64,000 nt of DNA from Chryseobacterium taichungense. GTDB taxonomy: Bacteria; Bacteroidota; Bacteroidia; Flavobacteriales; Weeksellaceae. The stretch covers positions 372,001-436,000 of the forward strand of contig NZ_FOBV01000001.1 in NCBI RefSeq assembly GCF_900109935.1. Reading direction: 5' to 3'. Position 1 is the stretch's first letter; the number at the start of each line of letters is the position of its first letter. The translations under genes were made by a program, and so were the position numbers. Below the pieces are notes generated by a model. It was not told the DNA's origin. It worked only from the letters and a program-made list of their open reading frames with translations, and made no database searches. Positions 51,068 to 59,538 of the stretch are shown piece after piece.

Positions 51068-52480
51068 ATGAAAAAAGTAAAAAATATCATCATCACTTTT
51101 GGACTGGCTTTAGCTTCGGTCTCCTGTGTGTCCAAACTGGCATACAAGGAGCCTGAGCTCGAGCTGCCCGAAACGTTCAAATATACAGTAACAGCCGATA
51201 CGGCAAGTGTTGCAAACCTGGAATGGAGACAATTTTTCAACGATCCAATGTTACAGTCATTGATTGAAAAAGGAATTAAAAACAACTACGATTTACAAAT
51301 TGCTTTAAAGCAGGTTGCTTCGTCACAGGAAAAACTCAAACAGGCAAAATATCTTCAGTATCCTGATGTTGGTTTCGGCGTTTCTGCACAGATCTCAAAG
51401 CCTTCGAAAAACAGCATGAACGGGCAAAGCTTAAATTTATTTTTAGGAAAAAGCTATGTTGAAGATTATAATGCAGCGTTCAATTTATCCTGGGAAGCTG
51501 ATATTTGGGGTAAAATAAAAAACCAGCAGGAAGTCTCAAGAATGCAGTACCTGCAAACGTATGAAGCGACAAAAGCCATTCAGACACAGGTTGTTGCAGC
51601 AATTGCTCAGGGATATTACAATTTATTAATGCTTGACAAACAATTGCAGATTGCAAATTCAAATTTAGAATTAAGTAAAAATACCCTTGCCCTTACAGAA
51701 AAATTGTGGCAGAGTGGTGATACAAGTTCTCTGGGAGTTCAGCAGGCCACTGCTCAGAAGCAGTCTACCGAATTGTTGATCACCCAATTGGAACAAAATA
51801 TTGCCATACAGGAAAATGCATTGAGTATTCTGGTGGGAGAAAATCCGGGGAAAATCAGCAGAACGATTGAAATGTCTGAAACCTCTTTACCACAGGATAT
51901 TTCCGCAGGGCTTCCGGCTGCAATGGTAAGCCGTCGTCCGGATGTCCGTCAGCAGGAATTGGTTTTATTGGAATCAAATTCAGTAGTGGGAATTGCCCAG
52001 GCCAATATGTATCCGTCATTGAAAATAACAGCCAACGGAGGCGTAAACTCATTTAAAGTTGATAACTGGTTCCAGATTCCGGCTTCATTGTTCGGGTCTG
52101 TTTTGGGAGGTTTGACACAACCTATTTTTCAGAAAAGACAATTGAAAACAGATTTGAATGTTGCTAAAATCCAAAGAGAGAAAAATGTATTGGCATTCCG
52201 TCAGTCTGTTTTGAATGCAGTGGGTGAAGTTTCTGACGCTTTGGTTTCAAACGAAAGCTTAAAAGTTCAGGAGCAAAAAGCAACTGAGCAGGTTGCAACC
52301 TTAAAAGACGGAATTAAAAGTGCAGAAATGCTTTACAAAGGCGGAATGGCAAATTATTTAGAAGTAATAACAGCTCAGGGAAATTCTTTGCAAGCAGAAC
52401 TGAATCTCGCATCCGTAAAAAGACAGAGATTAAGCAGTATTGTAGACTTGTACCGGGCGTTAGGAGGCGGTTGGAAGTAG
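51068..52480 (+). CDS. Outer-membrane efflux channel (TolC/OprM, NodT family)
   Basis: 470-residue lipoprotein (lipobox SVSC, cysteine about 18). It has the duplicated OEP helix-hairpin pattern: QYPDVGFGVSAQISKP and WEADIWGKIKNQQEVSRM in the first repeat, SRRPDVRQQELVLLESNSVV in the second. It forms the trimeric outer-membrane duct of the pump encoded upstream. Followed by a terminator. Confidence 0.94.
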   Translation: MKKVKNIIITFGLALASVSCVSKLAYKEPELELPETFKYTVTADTASVANLEWRQFFNDPMLQSLIEKGIKNNYDLQIALKQVASSQEKLKQAKYLQYPDVGFGVSAQISKPSKNSMNGQSLNLFLGKSYVEDYNAAFNLSWEADIWGKIKNQQEVSRMQYLQTYEATKAIQTQVVAAIAQGYYNLLMLDKQLQIANSNLELSKNTLALTEKLWQSGDTSSLGVQQATAQKQSTELLITQLEQNIAIQENALSILVGENPGKISRTIEMSETSLPQDISAGLPAAMVSRRPDVRQQELVLLESNSVVGIAQANMYPSLKITANGGVNSFKVDNWFQIPASLFGSVLGGLTQPIFQKRQLKTDLNVAKIQREKNVLAFRQSVLNAVGEVSDALVSNESLKVQEQKATEQVATLKDGIKSAEMLYKGGMANYLEVITAQGNSLQAELNLASVKRQRLSSIVDLYRALGGGWK

Positions 52481-52502
52481 TAAATTTAATTATATTGTTA
52501 AT

Positions 52503-52531
52503 GGAATGCAGTCTTTCGGGGCTGCATTTTT
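52503..52531 (+). terminator. Terminator of the efflux operon
   Basis: AATGCAG-TCTTTCGGG-GCTGCATT with T7, about 23 bases after the stop. Confidence 0.85.
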
Positions 52532-52549
52532 TTGTTTTTGAATTAAATC

Positions 52550-52784
52550 TTTAAACGAATGCTTTTCCGTTCTGTCATTCTGAACGGAACAACGTGCAGT
52601 GAAGAATCTATAAGTATTAACAAAGATTCTTCCTTCGTCAGAATGACAAAAAATGCTACAAAAAATTATCCACAAAGTTTGTCATTCAGAGCGAAACGCA
52701 GTGTAGCGTGGAATCTAAGCAATATTTATAAAATTTTAAAATTCTTGTCGAGATTCCTACGGAATGACAAAGTGTGTGTTACAT
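52550..52784. repeat. Two dispersed repeat elements (GTCATTCTGAACGG type)
   Basis: GTCATTCTGAACGGAACAAC at about 52576 with an inverted GTCAGAATGAC end near 52650, then GTCATTCAGAGCGAAACGC at about 52680 with an inverted CGGAATGACAAAG end near 52768. Similar fragments occur at 34338, 37893 and 44355. Open frames across them are not genes. Confidence 0.7.
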
Positions 52785-53705
52785 TTATTTTTGGAACTGT
52801 TCATTAATATACCCAATCAACCCGTTAAAATCCTCCTGCGAATATCCCAACGGCAAATAATGAATATCATCCGCTTTCCGGTACCAGGTCAATTGACGTT
52901 TTGCATATCTTCTACTGTTTTTCTTAATTTCAGAAACCGCAAAATCCAGATCCCATTCGCCATCAAAATATTTGAATAATTCAGCATAACCAACCGTATT
53001 CAGAGCAGTTAGGTGTTTAAATTTTTCTAAGCTTTTTGCTTCATCCAACAAACCTTTTTCCATCATCATATCCACTCTTCTGTTGATTCGGTCATACAAT
53101 TCTTCCCTTGGTGCTTCAATTCCGATTCGGATGGTTTTAAAATCTCTTGAATCTTGCGAAACAGCAATTAATTCAGAATATTTTTTATTGGTTTGCCAGA
53201 TCACATCGATTGCACGCAAAAGCCTTCTGTGATTATGAATGTCAACAACTGAAAAGTATTCAGGGTCGAGTTCCTTTAAAATTTCCTGAAGTTTATCGAT
53301 TCCTTGATTTTCAAAAATTTCATTTAATTTTTTCTGATTTTCTTCGTCAGCTTCCGGCAAATCATTTAAGCCCTCAATCACAGCTTTTTCATACATCATG
53401 CTTCCACCAACCAAAATGACCGTATCATGATTTTCAAAAAGTTTATGGAGTTTTTTTAAAGCATCTTCTTCATATTGCCCGATTGAATAATAGTCTTCAA
53501 CCGAGAGATTTCCGATAAAATGATGAGGTGCTTCCGCCAGTTCTTCCTCTGAAGGTGAAGCGGTTCCGATCTTCATTTCTTTAAAAAACTGCCTCGAATC
53601 ACAGGAAATAATTTCTGTGTTGAAATGTTTAGCCAGATTAATTGCGAGTCTCGTTTTACCAATTCCGGTGGGTCCTACAACAGAAATTAAATTTTTCTTT
53701 TTCAC
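52785..53705 (-). CDS. miaA: tRNA dimethylallyltransferase
   Basis: Adds the dimethylallyl group to A37 of tRNAs reading UNN codons. The 306 residues show the P-loop VVGPTGIGKTRLAINLA, SCDSRQFFKEMKIGTASP, the conserved HHFIGNLSVEDYYSIGQYEE, VGGSMMYEKAVIEGL, and the C-terminal RRYAKRQLTWYRK. The start is GTG at 53703-53705; an in-frame stop just upstream excludes a longer protein and no ATG fits. Confidence 0.95.
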   Translation of the reverse strand: MKKKNLISVVGPTGIGKTRLAINLAKHFNTEIISCDSRQFFKEMKIGTASPSEEELAEAPHHFIGNLSVEDYYSIGQYEEDALKKLHKLFENHDTVILVGGSMMYEKAVIEGLNDLPEADEENQKKLNEIFENQGIDKLQEILKELDPEYFSVVDIHNHRRLLRAIDVIWQTNKKYSELIAVSQDSRDFKTIRIGIEAPREELYDRINRRVDMMMEKGLLDEAKSLEKFKHLTALNTVGYAELFKYFDGEWDLDFAVSEIKKNSRRYAKRQLTWYRKADDIHYLPLGYSQEDFNGLIGYINEQFQK

Positions 53706-53865
53706 GGGGCTAATTTACAAAAATGAGTTTACTTAATTGGCTGGAAGATGGAGGCCTGAAGATGGAAGTTAAAATTGGAGGCCATTTATATCCAAAACGA
53801 TCTTCCCGCTTCCTGCATCCAACTTCCAGCCTTATTACTTTAGCTAAACTATACACTTAAATGTT

Positions 53866-53873
53866 TATCTTTG
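53866..53873 (+). promoter_or_regulatory. -7 box of the yicC-gmk promoter
   Basis: TATCTTTG, perfect match, 17 bases before the yicC ATG. The region just upstream (53739-53832) holds CTTCC/GGAAG-rich intergenic repeat words in both orientations. Confidence 0.6.
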
Positions 53874-53890
53874 TACAACAATAAAAAACT

Positions 53891-54748
53891 ATGATTTTAT
53901 CAATGACCGGCTTCGGTAGAGCCGAAGGTGTTTTTGAAGGAAAAAAAATTACCATAGATATTAAATCACTGAATAGCAAAAGCTTTGATTTGAATATTAA
54001 AATTCCTTTGCGTTATAAAGAGAAAGAATTCGAGATCAGAAAAATTCTTAACGACAGGATCATTCGTGGAAAAGTAGACTGCTACATTAATCTTGAGAAC
54101 CTTGAAGAGTCTACCGATGTAAAAATTAATAAAAATTTAATTGATTCTTACATCAGCGAACTTCGCCATATTGCTGCAGACGGACCGGATTTCGAATATC
54201 TTAAAATGGCAATCAGGCTTCCGGACGCGATTACTTCAAGACCGGATGAGCTGTCAGAAGGAGAATGGGAAGCATTGGCAAAAATTGTAAATGCATCACT
54301 TGACCGTTTTGAGGAATTCAGAAGAACAGAGGGAAAAATTCTTCACGAAGAACTGGAAAGAAATTTACAGAATATTGATAAAAATCTTTCTGAAGTTATT
54401 CCTTTTGAAGAAGAAAGAATCAATGCGGTGAGAGAGCGCTACCAAAAGTCATTAAAGGAATTTGAAAATGTAGATGAAACCAGATTCTACCAGGAAATGG
54501 CTTATTTCACAGAAAAGCTTGATATTTCTGAAGAGAAGGTAAGACTTGCCCAACACCTGAAATATTATAAAGAGGTAATGGATAACGAAGATTTCAACGG
54601 GAAGAAACTGGGCTTTATCTCTCAGGAAATCGGCCGTGAAATCAATACGTTGGGATCAAAGGCTAATCATGCACAGATCCAGAAACTGGTGGTGATGATG
54701 AAGGATGATTTGGAAAAAATTAAGGAACAAACACTTAATGTTTTATAG
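53891..54748 (+). CDS. YicC family protein
   Basis: 285 residues beginning MILSMTGFGRAEG, the YicC hallmark, with the DUF1732 C-terminal block LAQHLKYYKEVM and GFISQEIGREINTLGSKAN. E. coli YicC is linked to stationary phase and has been described as an RNase of a distinct family that trims a small RNA. It lies 71 bases upstream of gmk, a conserved neighbourhood. Confidence 0.92.
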   Translation: MILSMTGFGRAEGVFEGKKITIDIKSLNSKSFDLNIKIPLRYKEKEFEIRKILNDRIIRGKVDCYINLENLEESTDVKINKNLIDSYISELRHIAADGPDFEYLKMAIRLPDAITSRPDELSEGEWEALAKIVNASLDRFEEFRRTEGKILHEELERNLQNIDKNLSEVIPFEEERINAVRERYQKSLKEFENVDETRFYQEMAYFTEKLDISEEKVRLAQHLKYYKEVMDNEDFNGKKLGFISQEIGREINTLGSKANHAQIQKLVVMMKDDLEKIKEQTLNVL

Positions 54749-54819
54749 AACCAGGTAAAAAGAATCAGGTAAAAAGTGAAATATTTAGTAAATCAATCAT
54801 CATTTATCGCTTATCATTC

Positions 54820-55383
54820 ATGAATAAAGTTATTATATTTTCAGCGCCGTCGGGAAGTGGAAAAACGACATTGGTAAAACATTCTCTGGAAGTATTTAAT
54901 GAATTGCAGTTTTCAATTTCCTGCACTACAAGACAACCGAGAGGCAGTGAAATGCATGCGGTGGATTATCATTTTTTAAGTCCTGATGAATTCAGGCAGA
55001 AAATTGCAGAAAATGCTTTTGTGGAATATGAAGAAGTTTATACCGATAAATATTACGGAACCCTGAAGTCAGAAGTTGAAAAAATCTGGAGCCAGGGAAA
55101 AGTAGTGATTTTCGATGTTGATGTGAAAGGCGGGATTTCGCTTAAAAAATATTTTGGTGAACAGGCTTTATCTATTTTCATCGAACCACCATCTATTGAA
55201 GAACTGGAACGAAGATTGATCTCAAGGAATACGGATGATGCTGAAACCATCAGAACACGTGTAGCAAAGGCAGAAGAAGAAATGTCTTACGCGAAAGAAT
55301 TCGATAAAATCGTGATCAATTCCGATTTAGATATTGCAAAAAAAGAAATAGAAAGTTTAATAAAAAATTTTATTGGAAGTTAG
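54820..55383 (+). CDS. gmk: Guanylate kinase
   Basis: Phosphorylates GMP to GDP. The 187 residues show IIFSAPSGSGKTTLVKHSLE (P-loop), SISCTTRQPRGSEMHAVDYH (GMP binding), EYEEVYTDKYYGT and FDVDVKGGISLKK, all family standard. Behind yicC on the same strand. Confidence 0.95.
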   Translation: MNKVIIFSAPSGSGKTTLVKHSLEVFNELQFSISCTTRQPRGSEMHAVDYHFLSPDEFRQKIAENAFVEYEEVYTDKYYGTLKSEVEKIWSQGKVVIFDVDVKGGISLKKYFGEQALSIFIEPPSIEELERRLISRNTDDAETIRTRVAKAEEEMSYAKEFDKIVINSDLDIAKKEIESLIKNFIGS

Positions 55384-55482
55384 AGAAATTTGATGATGGA
55401 AGCTGGAAGCATGAAGTTTAAAGATATGAAGTTCCAATTTCCACATTTCGATTTAATTTCCATCTAAAACATTGAGGTAAAT

Positions 55483-56502
55483 ATGAGTACCGAAACATTA
55501 GAAAAAGCTAAATCTACAATTCCGGTAAAGGGATTTTTAGATATAAAAGATCTGGTGATTCCTCAAGGCGAAGAGCTGGTGAAGGCCATTCTTCAGTTGA
55601 AAGAAGAAAAAAATGCTGTGATTCTGGCGCATTATTACCAACCCGGAGAGATACAGGATATCGCTGATTTTCTTGGAGATTCCCTGCAATTAGCAAGACA
55701 GGCAAAAGATACGGATGCAGATATGATCGTATTTTGTGGGGTGCATTTTATGGCTGAAGCGGCAAAAATCCTGAACCCTACCAAAAAAGTAGTTCTTCCG
55801 GATACCATGGCAGGATGTTCTTTGGCAGACGGCTGCTCCGGAGAAGGATTGAGAAAAATGCGTGAACAGCACCCAAATGCTTTAGTAGCAACATATATCA
55901 ACTGTAACGCTGAAACAAAAGCAGAAAGCGATATCATTGTAACAAGTTCAAATGCTGAAACTGTGATTGAAGCACTTCCGAAAGATAGACCAATTATTTT
56001 TGCACCAGATAAGAATCTGGGAAGATATTTATCTCAGAAAACCGGTCGAGATATGATCCTATGGGCCGGAAGCTGTATTGTCCACGAGGCTTTTTCAATG
56101 GAGAGAATCGCAAAACAATTGGCAGACAACCCGGATGCTAAACTTATTGCTCATCCGGAAAGTGAAGAGGCTGTATTAAAATTGGCCCATTTTATCGGCT
56201 CTACTTCTGCACTTCTGAATTATGTTGAAAAAGATGATTGCCAGAAATTTATCATTGCTACGGAAGAAGGAATTTTGCACGAAATGAAAAAACGTGCACC
56301 TCACAAAGAATTGATTCCGGCATTGGTTTTTGATGAAACCTGCAACTGTTCAGAATGTTTCTACATGAAACGCAATACGATGGAAAAGCTGTATTTGTGT
56401 ATGAAATATGAGCTTCCGGAAATTATTCTTGATGAAGAATTAAGATTAAAAGCATTAAAACCTATTGAAGCAATGCTTGAACTTTCGAAAAGTATAAAAT
56501 AA
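55483..56502 (+). CDS. nadA: Quinolinate synthase
   Basis: [4Fe-4S] enzyme that joins iminoaspartate and DHAP to quinolinate in NAD synthesis. The 339 residues show ILAHYYQPGEIQDIADFLGD, PDTMAGCSLADGCSGEGL (first cluster Cys), WAGSCIVHEAFSMERI (second) and ETCNCSECFYMKRNTMEKLY (third). No nadB or nadC adjoins it. Ends in a terminator between convergent genes. Confidence 0.95.
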   Translation: MSTETLEKAKSTIPVKGFLDIKDLVIPQGEELVKAILQLKEEKNAVILAHYYQPGEIQDIADFLGDSLQLARQAKDTDADMIVFCGVHFMAEAAKILNPTKKVVLPDTMAGCSLADGCSGEGLRKMREQHPNALVATYINCNAETKAESDIIVTSSNAETVIEALPKDRPIIFAPDKNLGRYLSQKTGRDMILWAGSCIVHEAFSMERIAKQLADNPDAKLIAHPESEEAVLKLAHFIGSTSALLNYVEKDDCQKFIIATEEGILHEMKKRAPHKELIPALVFDETCNCSECFYMKRNTMEKLYLCMKYELPEIILDEELRLKALKPIEAMLELSKSIK

Positions 56503-56507
56503 AACTA

Positions 56508-56546
56508 AAAGCCCCAACAAGTCAAGACTACTTATTGGGGATTTTT
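56508..56546. terminator. Terminator between nadA and the leader-peptide gene
   Basis: AGCCCCAACAAGT ... ACTTATTGGGG(A) with one bulge and T5, between convergent genes. Confidence 0.82.
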
Positions 56547-56566
56547 ATTTTCATCGAATTTCATAT

Positions 56567-56758
56567 TTAAAGATCATTCGGAACAGGAACATAACATTCC
56601 GAGTTAATAAGAACACAGTTTCTGCAAAACTCCGAAAGTGCCCAGTATTCTTCACAAGTAAAATTAGAACCCGTAGGGCATTCATTACAGCTCTTAGGGC
56701 CTGCACCTCCATTAATTTGCTCTAAATTTCTTCTGTTTAATTTTTTAAAATTTTTCAT
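56567..56758 (-). CDS. Double-glycine leader peptide, cysteine-rich (bacteriocin-like)
   Basis: 63 residues: a leader MKNFKKLNRRNLEQINGG ending in Gly-Gly, then a cysteine-rich core with six cysteines (KSCNEC, TCEEY, FCRNC, SEC). This is the pattern of double-glycine secreted peptides common in Chryseobacterium and relatives, exported by ABC transporters with a peptidase C39 domain that cuts after GG. No exporter or modification gene is adjacent, so it may use a system elsewhere. It could be a bacteriocin-type or signalling peptide. Confidence 0.75.
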   Translation of the reverse strand: MKNFKKLNRRNLEQINGGAGPKSCNECPTGSNFTCEEYWALSEFCRNCVLINSECYVPVPNDL

Positions 56759-56866
56759 AATAAACTGATTTGGTTTCTTTTATAAATTTAATATTATTTT
56801 GATAAATCAGAACATGATGACAATAATAATTGAATTATAAATTATTTTATATTTCAAAATAATTTG

Positions 56867-56874
56867 TACATTTG
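56867..56874 (+). promoter_or_regulatory. -7 box of the thr operon promoter
   Basis: TACATTTG, a perfect TAnnTTTG match, 12 bases before the leader-peptide ATG. Transcription would begin about 5-7 bases before that ATG. A clear -33 TTG is lacking. Confidence 0.6.
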
Positions 56875-56885
56875 TTCAAGTAACA

Positions 56886-56990
56886 ATGAATTTTTTAAGA
56901 AACATATCTGATATTTCTGCTCCGAATTTCTCTATTTCGGAAGTATCTTCTGTTTCCATTATTACTACAACAACTACAACTACCCCATAA
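56886..56990 (+). CDS. Threonine operon leader peptide (attenuator)
   Basis: 34 codons, MNFLRNISDISAPN ... SSVSIITTTTTTTP, with two Ile and seven consecutive Thr codons just before the stop (TAA 56988-56990). It lies 87 bases before thrA. This is the layout of E. coli thrL, where scarcity of Thr- or Ile-tRNA stalls the ribosome and lets transcription pass the terminator. The Thr codons are followed by a hairpin TACCCC-ATAAC-GGGGTA (56981-56997) and a second hairpin at 57024-57043. It is too short for most annotation cut-offs. Confidence 0.9.
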   Translation: MNFLRNISDISAPNFSISEVSSVSIITTTTTTTP

Positions 56991-57023
56991 CGGGGTAAAT
57001 TTTCACATATCAACCACGGCATC

Positions 57024-57056
57024 TACTCTTTTTCTGAAGAGTAAAGTTTCATTTTT
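57024..57056 (+). terminator. Candidate attenuator hairpin of the thr operon
   Basis: TACTCTT-TTTCTG-AAGAGTA, then AAGTTTCATTTTTC. The U run is interrupted, so it is a weaker terminator than others here. It ends 22 bases before the thrA ATG. Confidence 0.6.
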
Positions 57057-57077
57057 CTTAACTTAAAATAAAACATA

Positions 57078-59528
57078 ATGAAAGTTTTAAAATTTGGCGG
57101 AACTTCTGTTGCCAATGCCCAAAATATATTACTGGTCGAAGATATTATAAAAAAAGAATCTCTCAAAAATAGAATTGTTGTTGTAGTTTCAGCGCTTCAT
57201 GGCGTAACCGACCAATTGATAAAAGCAGCAGAATCAGCTTCTCAAAATGATGAAAATTATCTTCAGATTATTAAAAATCTTGAGGAAAAGCATTTGAATT
57301 TAGTCAAAGAATTAATTCCTATTCTGGATCAAAGCTCGTGGCTGAGTTTTGTTAAAAAACATTTTAACGACATCGAAGATATCTGCAACGGAATTTTCGT
57401 ATTGGGAGAGTTTACCGATAGGATCAAAGACAAAATCACTTCCTACGGCGAATTTCTTTCATCAAATATTATTGCAGCAAGATTACAATTAAAAGGCCTT
57501 GATGTAGCGTGGATGAATTCTGCTGAAAACATTGTAACGGACAGCAATTACACTAACGCAAAAGTAAATTTTGAAGCCACAGAAAAGAATTTGATACACT
57601 TTATACATGAAAACAAAAATCAGATTATCATTGCTCCCGGATTTATTGCTAAAGATGGAAAAGGTAATTCCACAACATTGGGACGTGGTGGCTCAGATTA
57701 CACTGCCTCAATCATTGCTTCAATCATCAATGCTGATGACCTTCAGATCTGGACAGATGTAAGTGGGATGATGACTTCCGATCCGCGACTAGTTTCCAAC
57801 GCAAAACCGATTCCTGAAATTTCGTATGCAGAAGCAATGGAACTTTCTCATTTTGGAGCAAAAGTTCTGTACCCTCCTACCCTTCAGCCAGTCATGGTAA
57901 AAAATATTGATGTAAGAATTAAAAATACTTTTGAACCAGATGCATTCGGAACATTAATTTCCCATCAATTACAAAAGAGCGACTTTGAAAATCAGCAGAT
58001 TGCAGTCGGAATTTCAAATATGAGCAACATTGCCTTATTGACTTTAGAAGGAAGCGGAATGATTGGAATTCCGGGATTTTCCGCAAAATTATTTCAATGT
58101 TTAAGCAGTGAAAAAGTGAATGTTATTCTCATTACGCAAAGTTCATCTGAGCATTCTATAACCGTAGCCATTCACGAAAAAGATATTATTAATGCAAAAA
58201 ATGCAATTAATTACGCTTTTGAAGATGATTTAAAACTCAAAAAAGTTGAACCTGTAAAAATCGAAACCCATCTTTCGATTATTGCCTTGGTCGGTGAAAA
58301 CATGAAAAGCAGAAGCGGAGTAAGCGCAAAAATGTTTGGATGCTTAGGAAATAATGGCATCAATATCCGTGCGATTGCACAAGGTTCGTCGGAGAAAAAC
58401 ATCAGCATAGTCATTTCAGAAAAAGATATTAGAAAAGCCGTGAATGTTTTGCATGAAGAATTTTTCGAATCGGAAATCAAACAGGTTCATCTTTACATCT
58501 GCGGAACGGGAAATGTCGGAAAGAAATTAATTCAGCAAATCTATAATCAGAACGAATATCTTAAAGAAAATCTTTCCGTTAATTTAAGAATTTCAGGACT
58601 TTCCAACAGCCGTAAAATGATTTTCTCTGACAAAGGAATTTCAGAAAATGAATGTAAATATTTTAGCCAAAATGGTGAAGATGCTTCTGCAGAAAAATTT
58701 GCTAAGGAAATTATTTCAAGAAATTTAAGGAATTCTGTTTTTGTAGATGTTACAGCTAGTCCGGTAGTTCCTGACATTTATGAAAAATTGTTGAAAAAGA
58801 GTGTAAATATTGTGGCTTGTAATAAAATTGCAGCCTCATCAGATTTCGAAAATTATAAAAATTTAAAAAATATTGCCAGAAATCACAGCTGCAAATTTTA
58901 CTTTGAAACCAATGTCGGAGCCGGACTTCCCATCATCGGGACGATTAATGATCTGATAAGAAGCGGTGATAAAATTACCTCTATTCAAGCGGTTTTGAGT
59001 GGGACTTTAAATTTTGTTTTTAACAATTATGATGGTGAAAAGTCTTTTTCTGAAATTGTTGCACAGGCTCAAAAAGAAGGTTATACAGAACCCGATCCAA
59101 GACTGGATTTGGCAGGAACTGATGTTGCCCGGAAAATTTTAATTCTGGCGAGAGAAGCTGGTTATCCTTTGGAATTTAATGAAATTGAAAATGAAAGTTT
59201 TCTTCCGGAAGAATGCATGAAAGGTAGCGTTGAAGATTTTTACAATTCCCTTTTTAAATATGAAAATCATTTTAAAAATTTGCTTGAAAAAGCTAAAAAT
59301 GATGGAAAGATTTTAAAATATGTCGCCGAATTTAAAGATGGAAAAGCGAAAGTCGGATTACAGCACATCGCGCCTGAAAGTGATCTTTTTCATCTGTACG
59401 GAAAAGATAATATTGTGATTTTTAAAACATTGAGATATTCTGAACAGCCTTTGGTGGTAAAAGGTGCCGGCGCAGGAGCCGAGGTTACGGCAAGTGGAGT
59501 TTTTGCCGATATTGTTCGTTCTGTTTAA
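57078..59528 (+). CDS. thrA: Bifunctional aspartokinase / homoserine dehydrogenase
   Basis: First and third steps from aspartate towards threonine. The 816 residues: aspartokinase domain (1-300, VLKFGGTSVANAQNI, TTLGRGGSDYTASIIASIIN), two ACT regulatory domains (about 315-460, GMIGIPGFSAKLFQCLSSEK, RSGVSAKMFGCLGNNGINIR), and homoserine dehydrogenase (about 465-816, HLYICGTGNVGKKLIQQIY, GTLNFVFNNYDGEKSFSEIV, EPDPRLDLAGTDVARKILIL). It is the first gene behind the leader peptide; thrB starts 10 bases later. Confidence 0.96.
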   Translation: MKVLKFGGTSVANAQNILLVEDIIKKESLKNRIVVVVSALHGVTDQLIKAAESASQNDENYLQIIKNLEEKHLNLVKELIPILDQSSWLSFVKKHFNDIEDICNGIFVLGEFTDRIKDKITSYGEFLSSNIIAARLQLKGLDVAWMNSAENIVTDSNYTNAKVNFEATEKNLIHFIHENKNQIIIAPGFIAKDGKGNSTTLGRGGSDYTASIIASIINADDLQIWTDVSGMMTSDPRLVSNAKPIPEISYAEAMELSHFGAKVLYPPTLQPVMVKNIDVRIKNTFEPDAFGTLISHQLQKSDFENQQIAVGISNMSNIALLTLEGSGMIGIPGFSAKLFQCLSSEKVNVILITQSSSEHSITVAIHEKDIINAKNAINYAFEDDLKLKKVEPVKIETHLSIIALVGENMKSRSGVSAKMFGCLGNNGINIRAIAQGSSEKNISIVISEKDIRKAVNVLHEEFFESEIKQVHLYICGTGNVGKKLIQQIYNQNEYLKENLSVNLRISGLSNSRKMIFSDKGISENECKYFSQNGEDASAEKFAKEIISRNLRNSVFVDVTASPVVPDIYEKLLKKSVNIVACNKIAASSDFENYKNLKNIARNHSCKFYFETNVGAGLPIIGTINDLIRSGDKITSIQAVLSGTLNFVFNNYDGEKSFSEIVAQAQKEGYTEPDPRLDLAGTDVARKILILAREAGYPLEFNEIENESFLPEECMKGSVEDFYNSLFKYENHFKNLLEKAKNDGKILKYVAEFKDGKAKVGLQHIAPESDLFHLYGKDNIVIFKTLRYSEQPLVVKGAGAGAEVTASGVFADIVRSV

Positions 59529-59538
59529 AAATTTAATT

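Noticed and set aside
52559..52979. Small open frames over the efflux terminator region and the 3' end of miaA
   Set aside because: They cover dispersed repeats or run antisense to miaA.
59464..59538. Upstream start of thrB
   Set aside because: It would overlap thrA by 65 bases, and homoserine kinases begin close to the KKVKLQVPATVAN segment.
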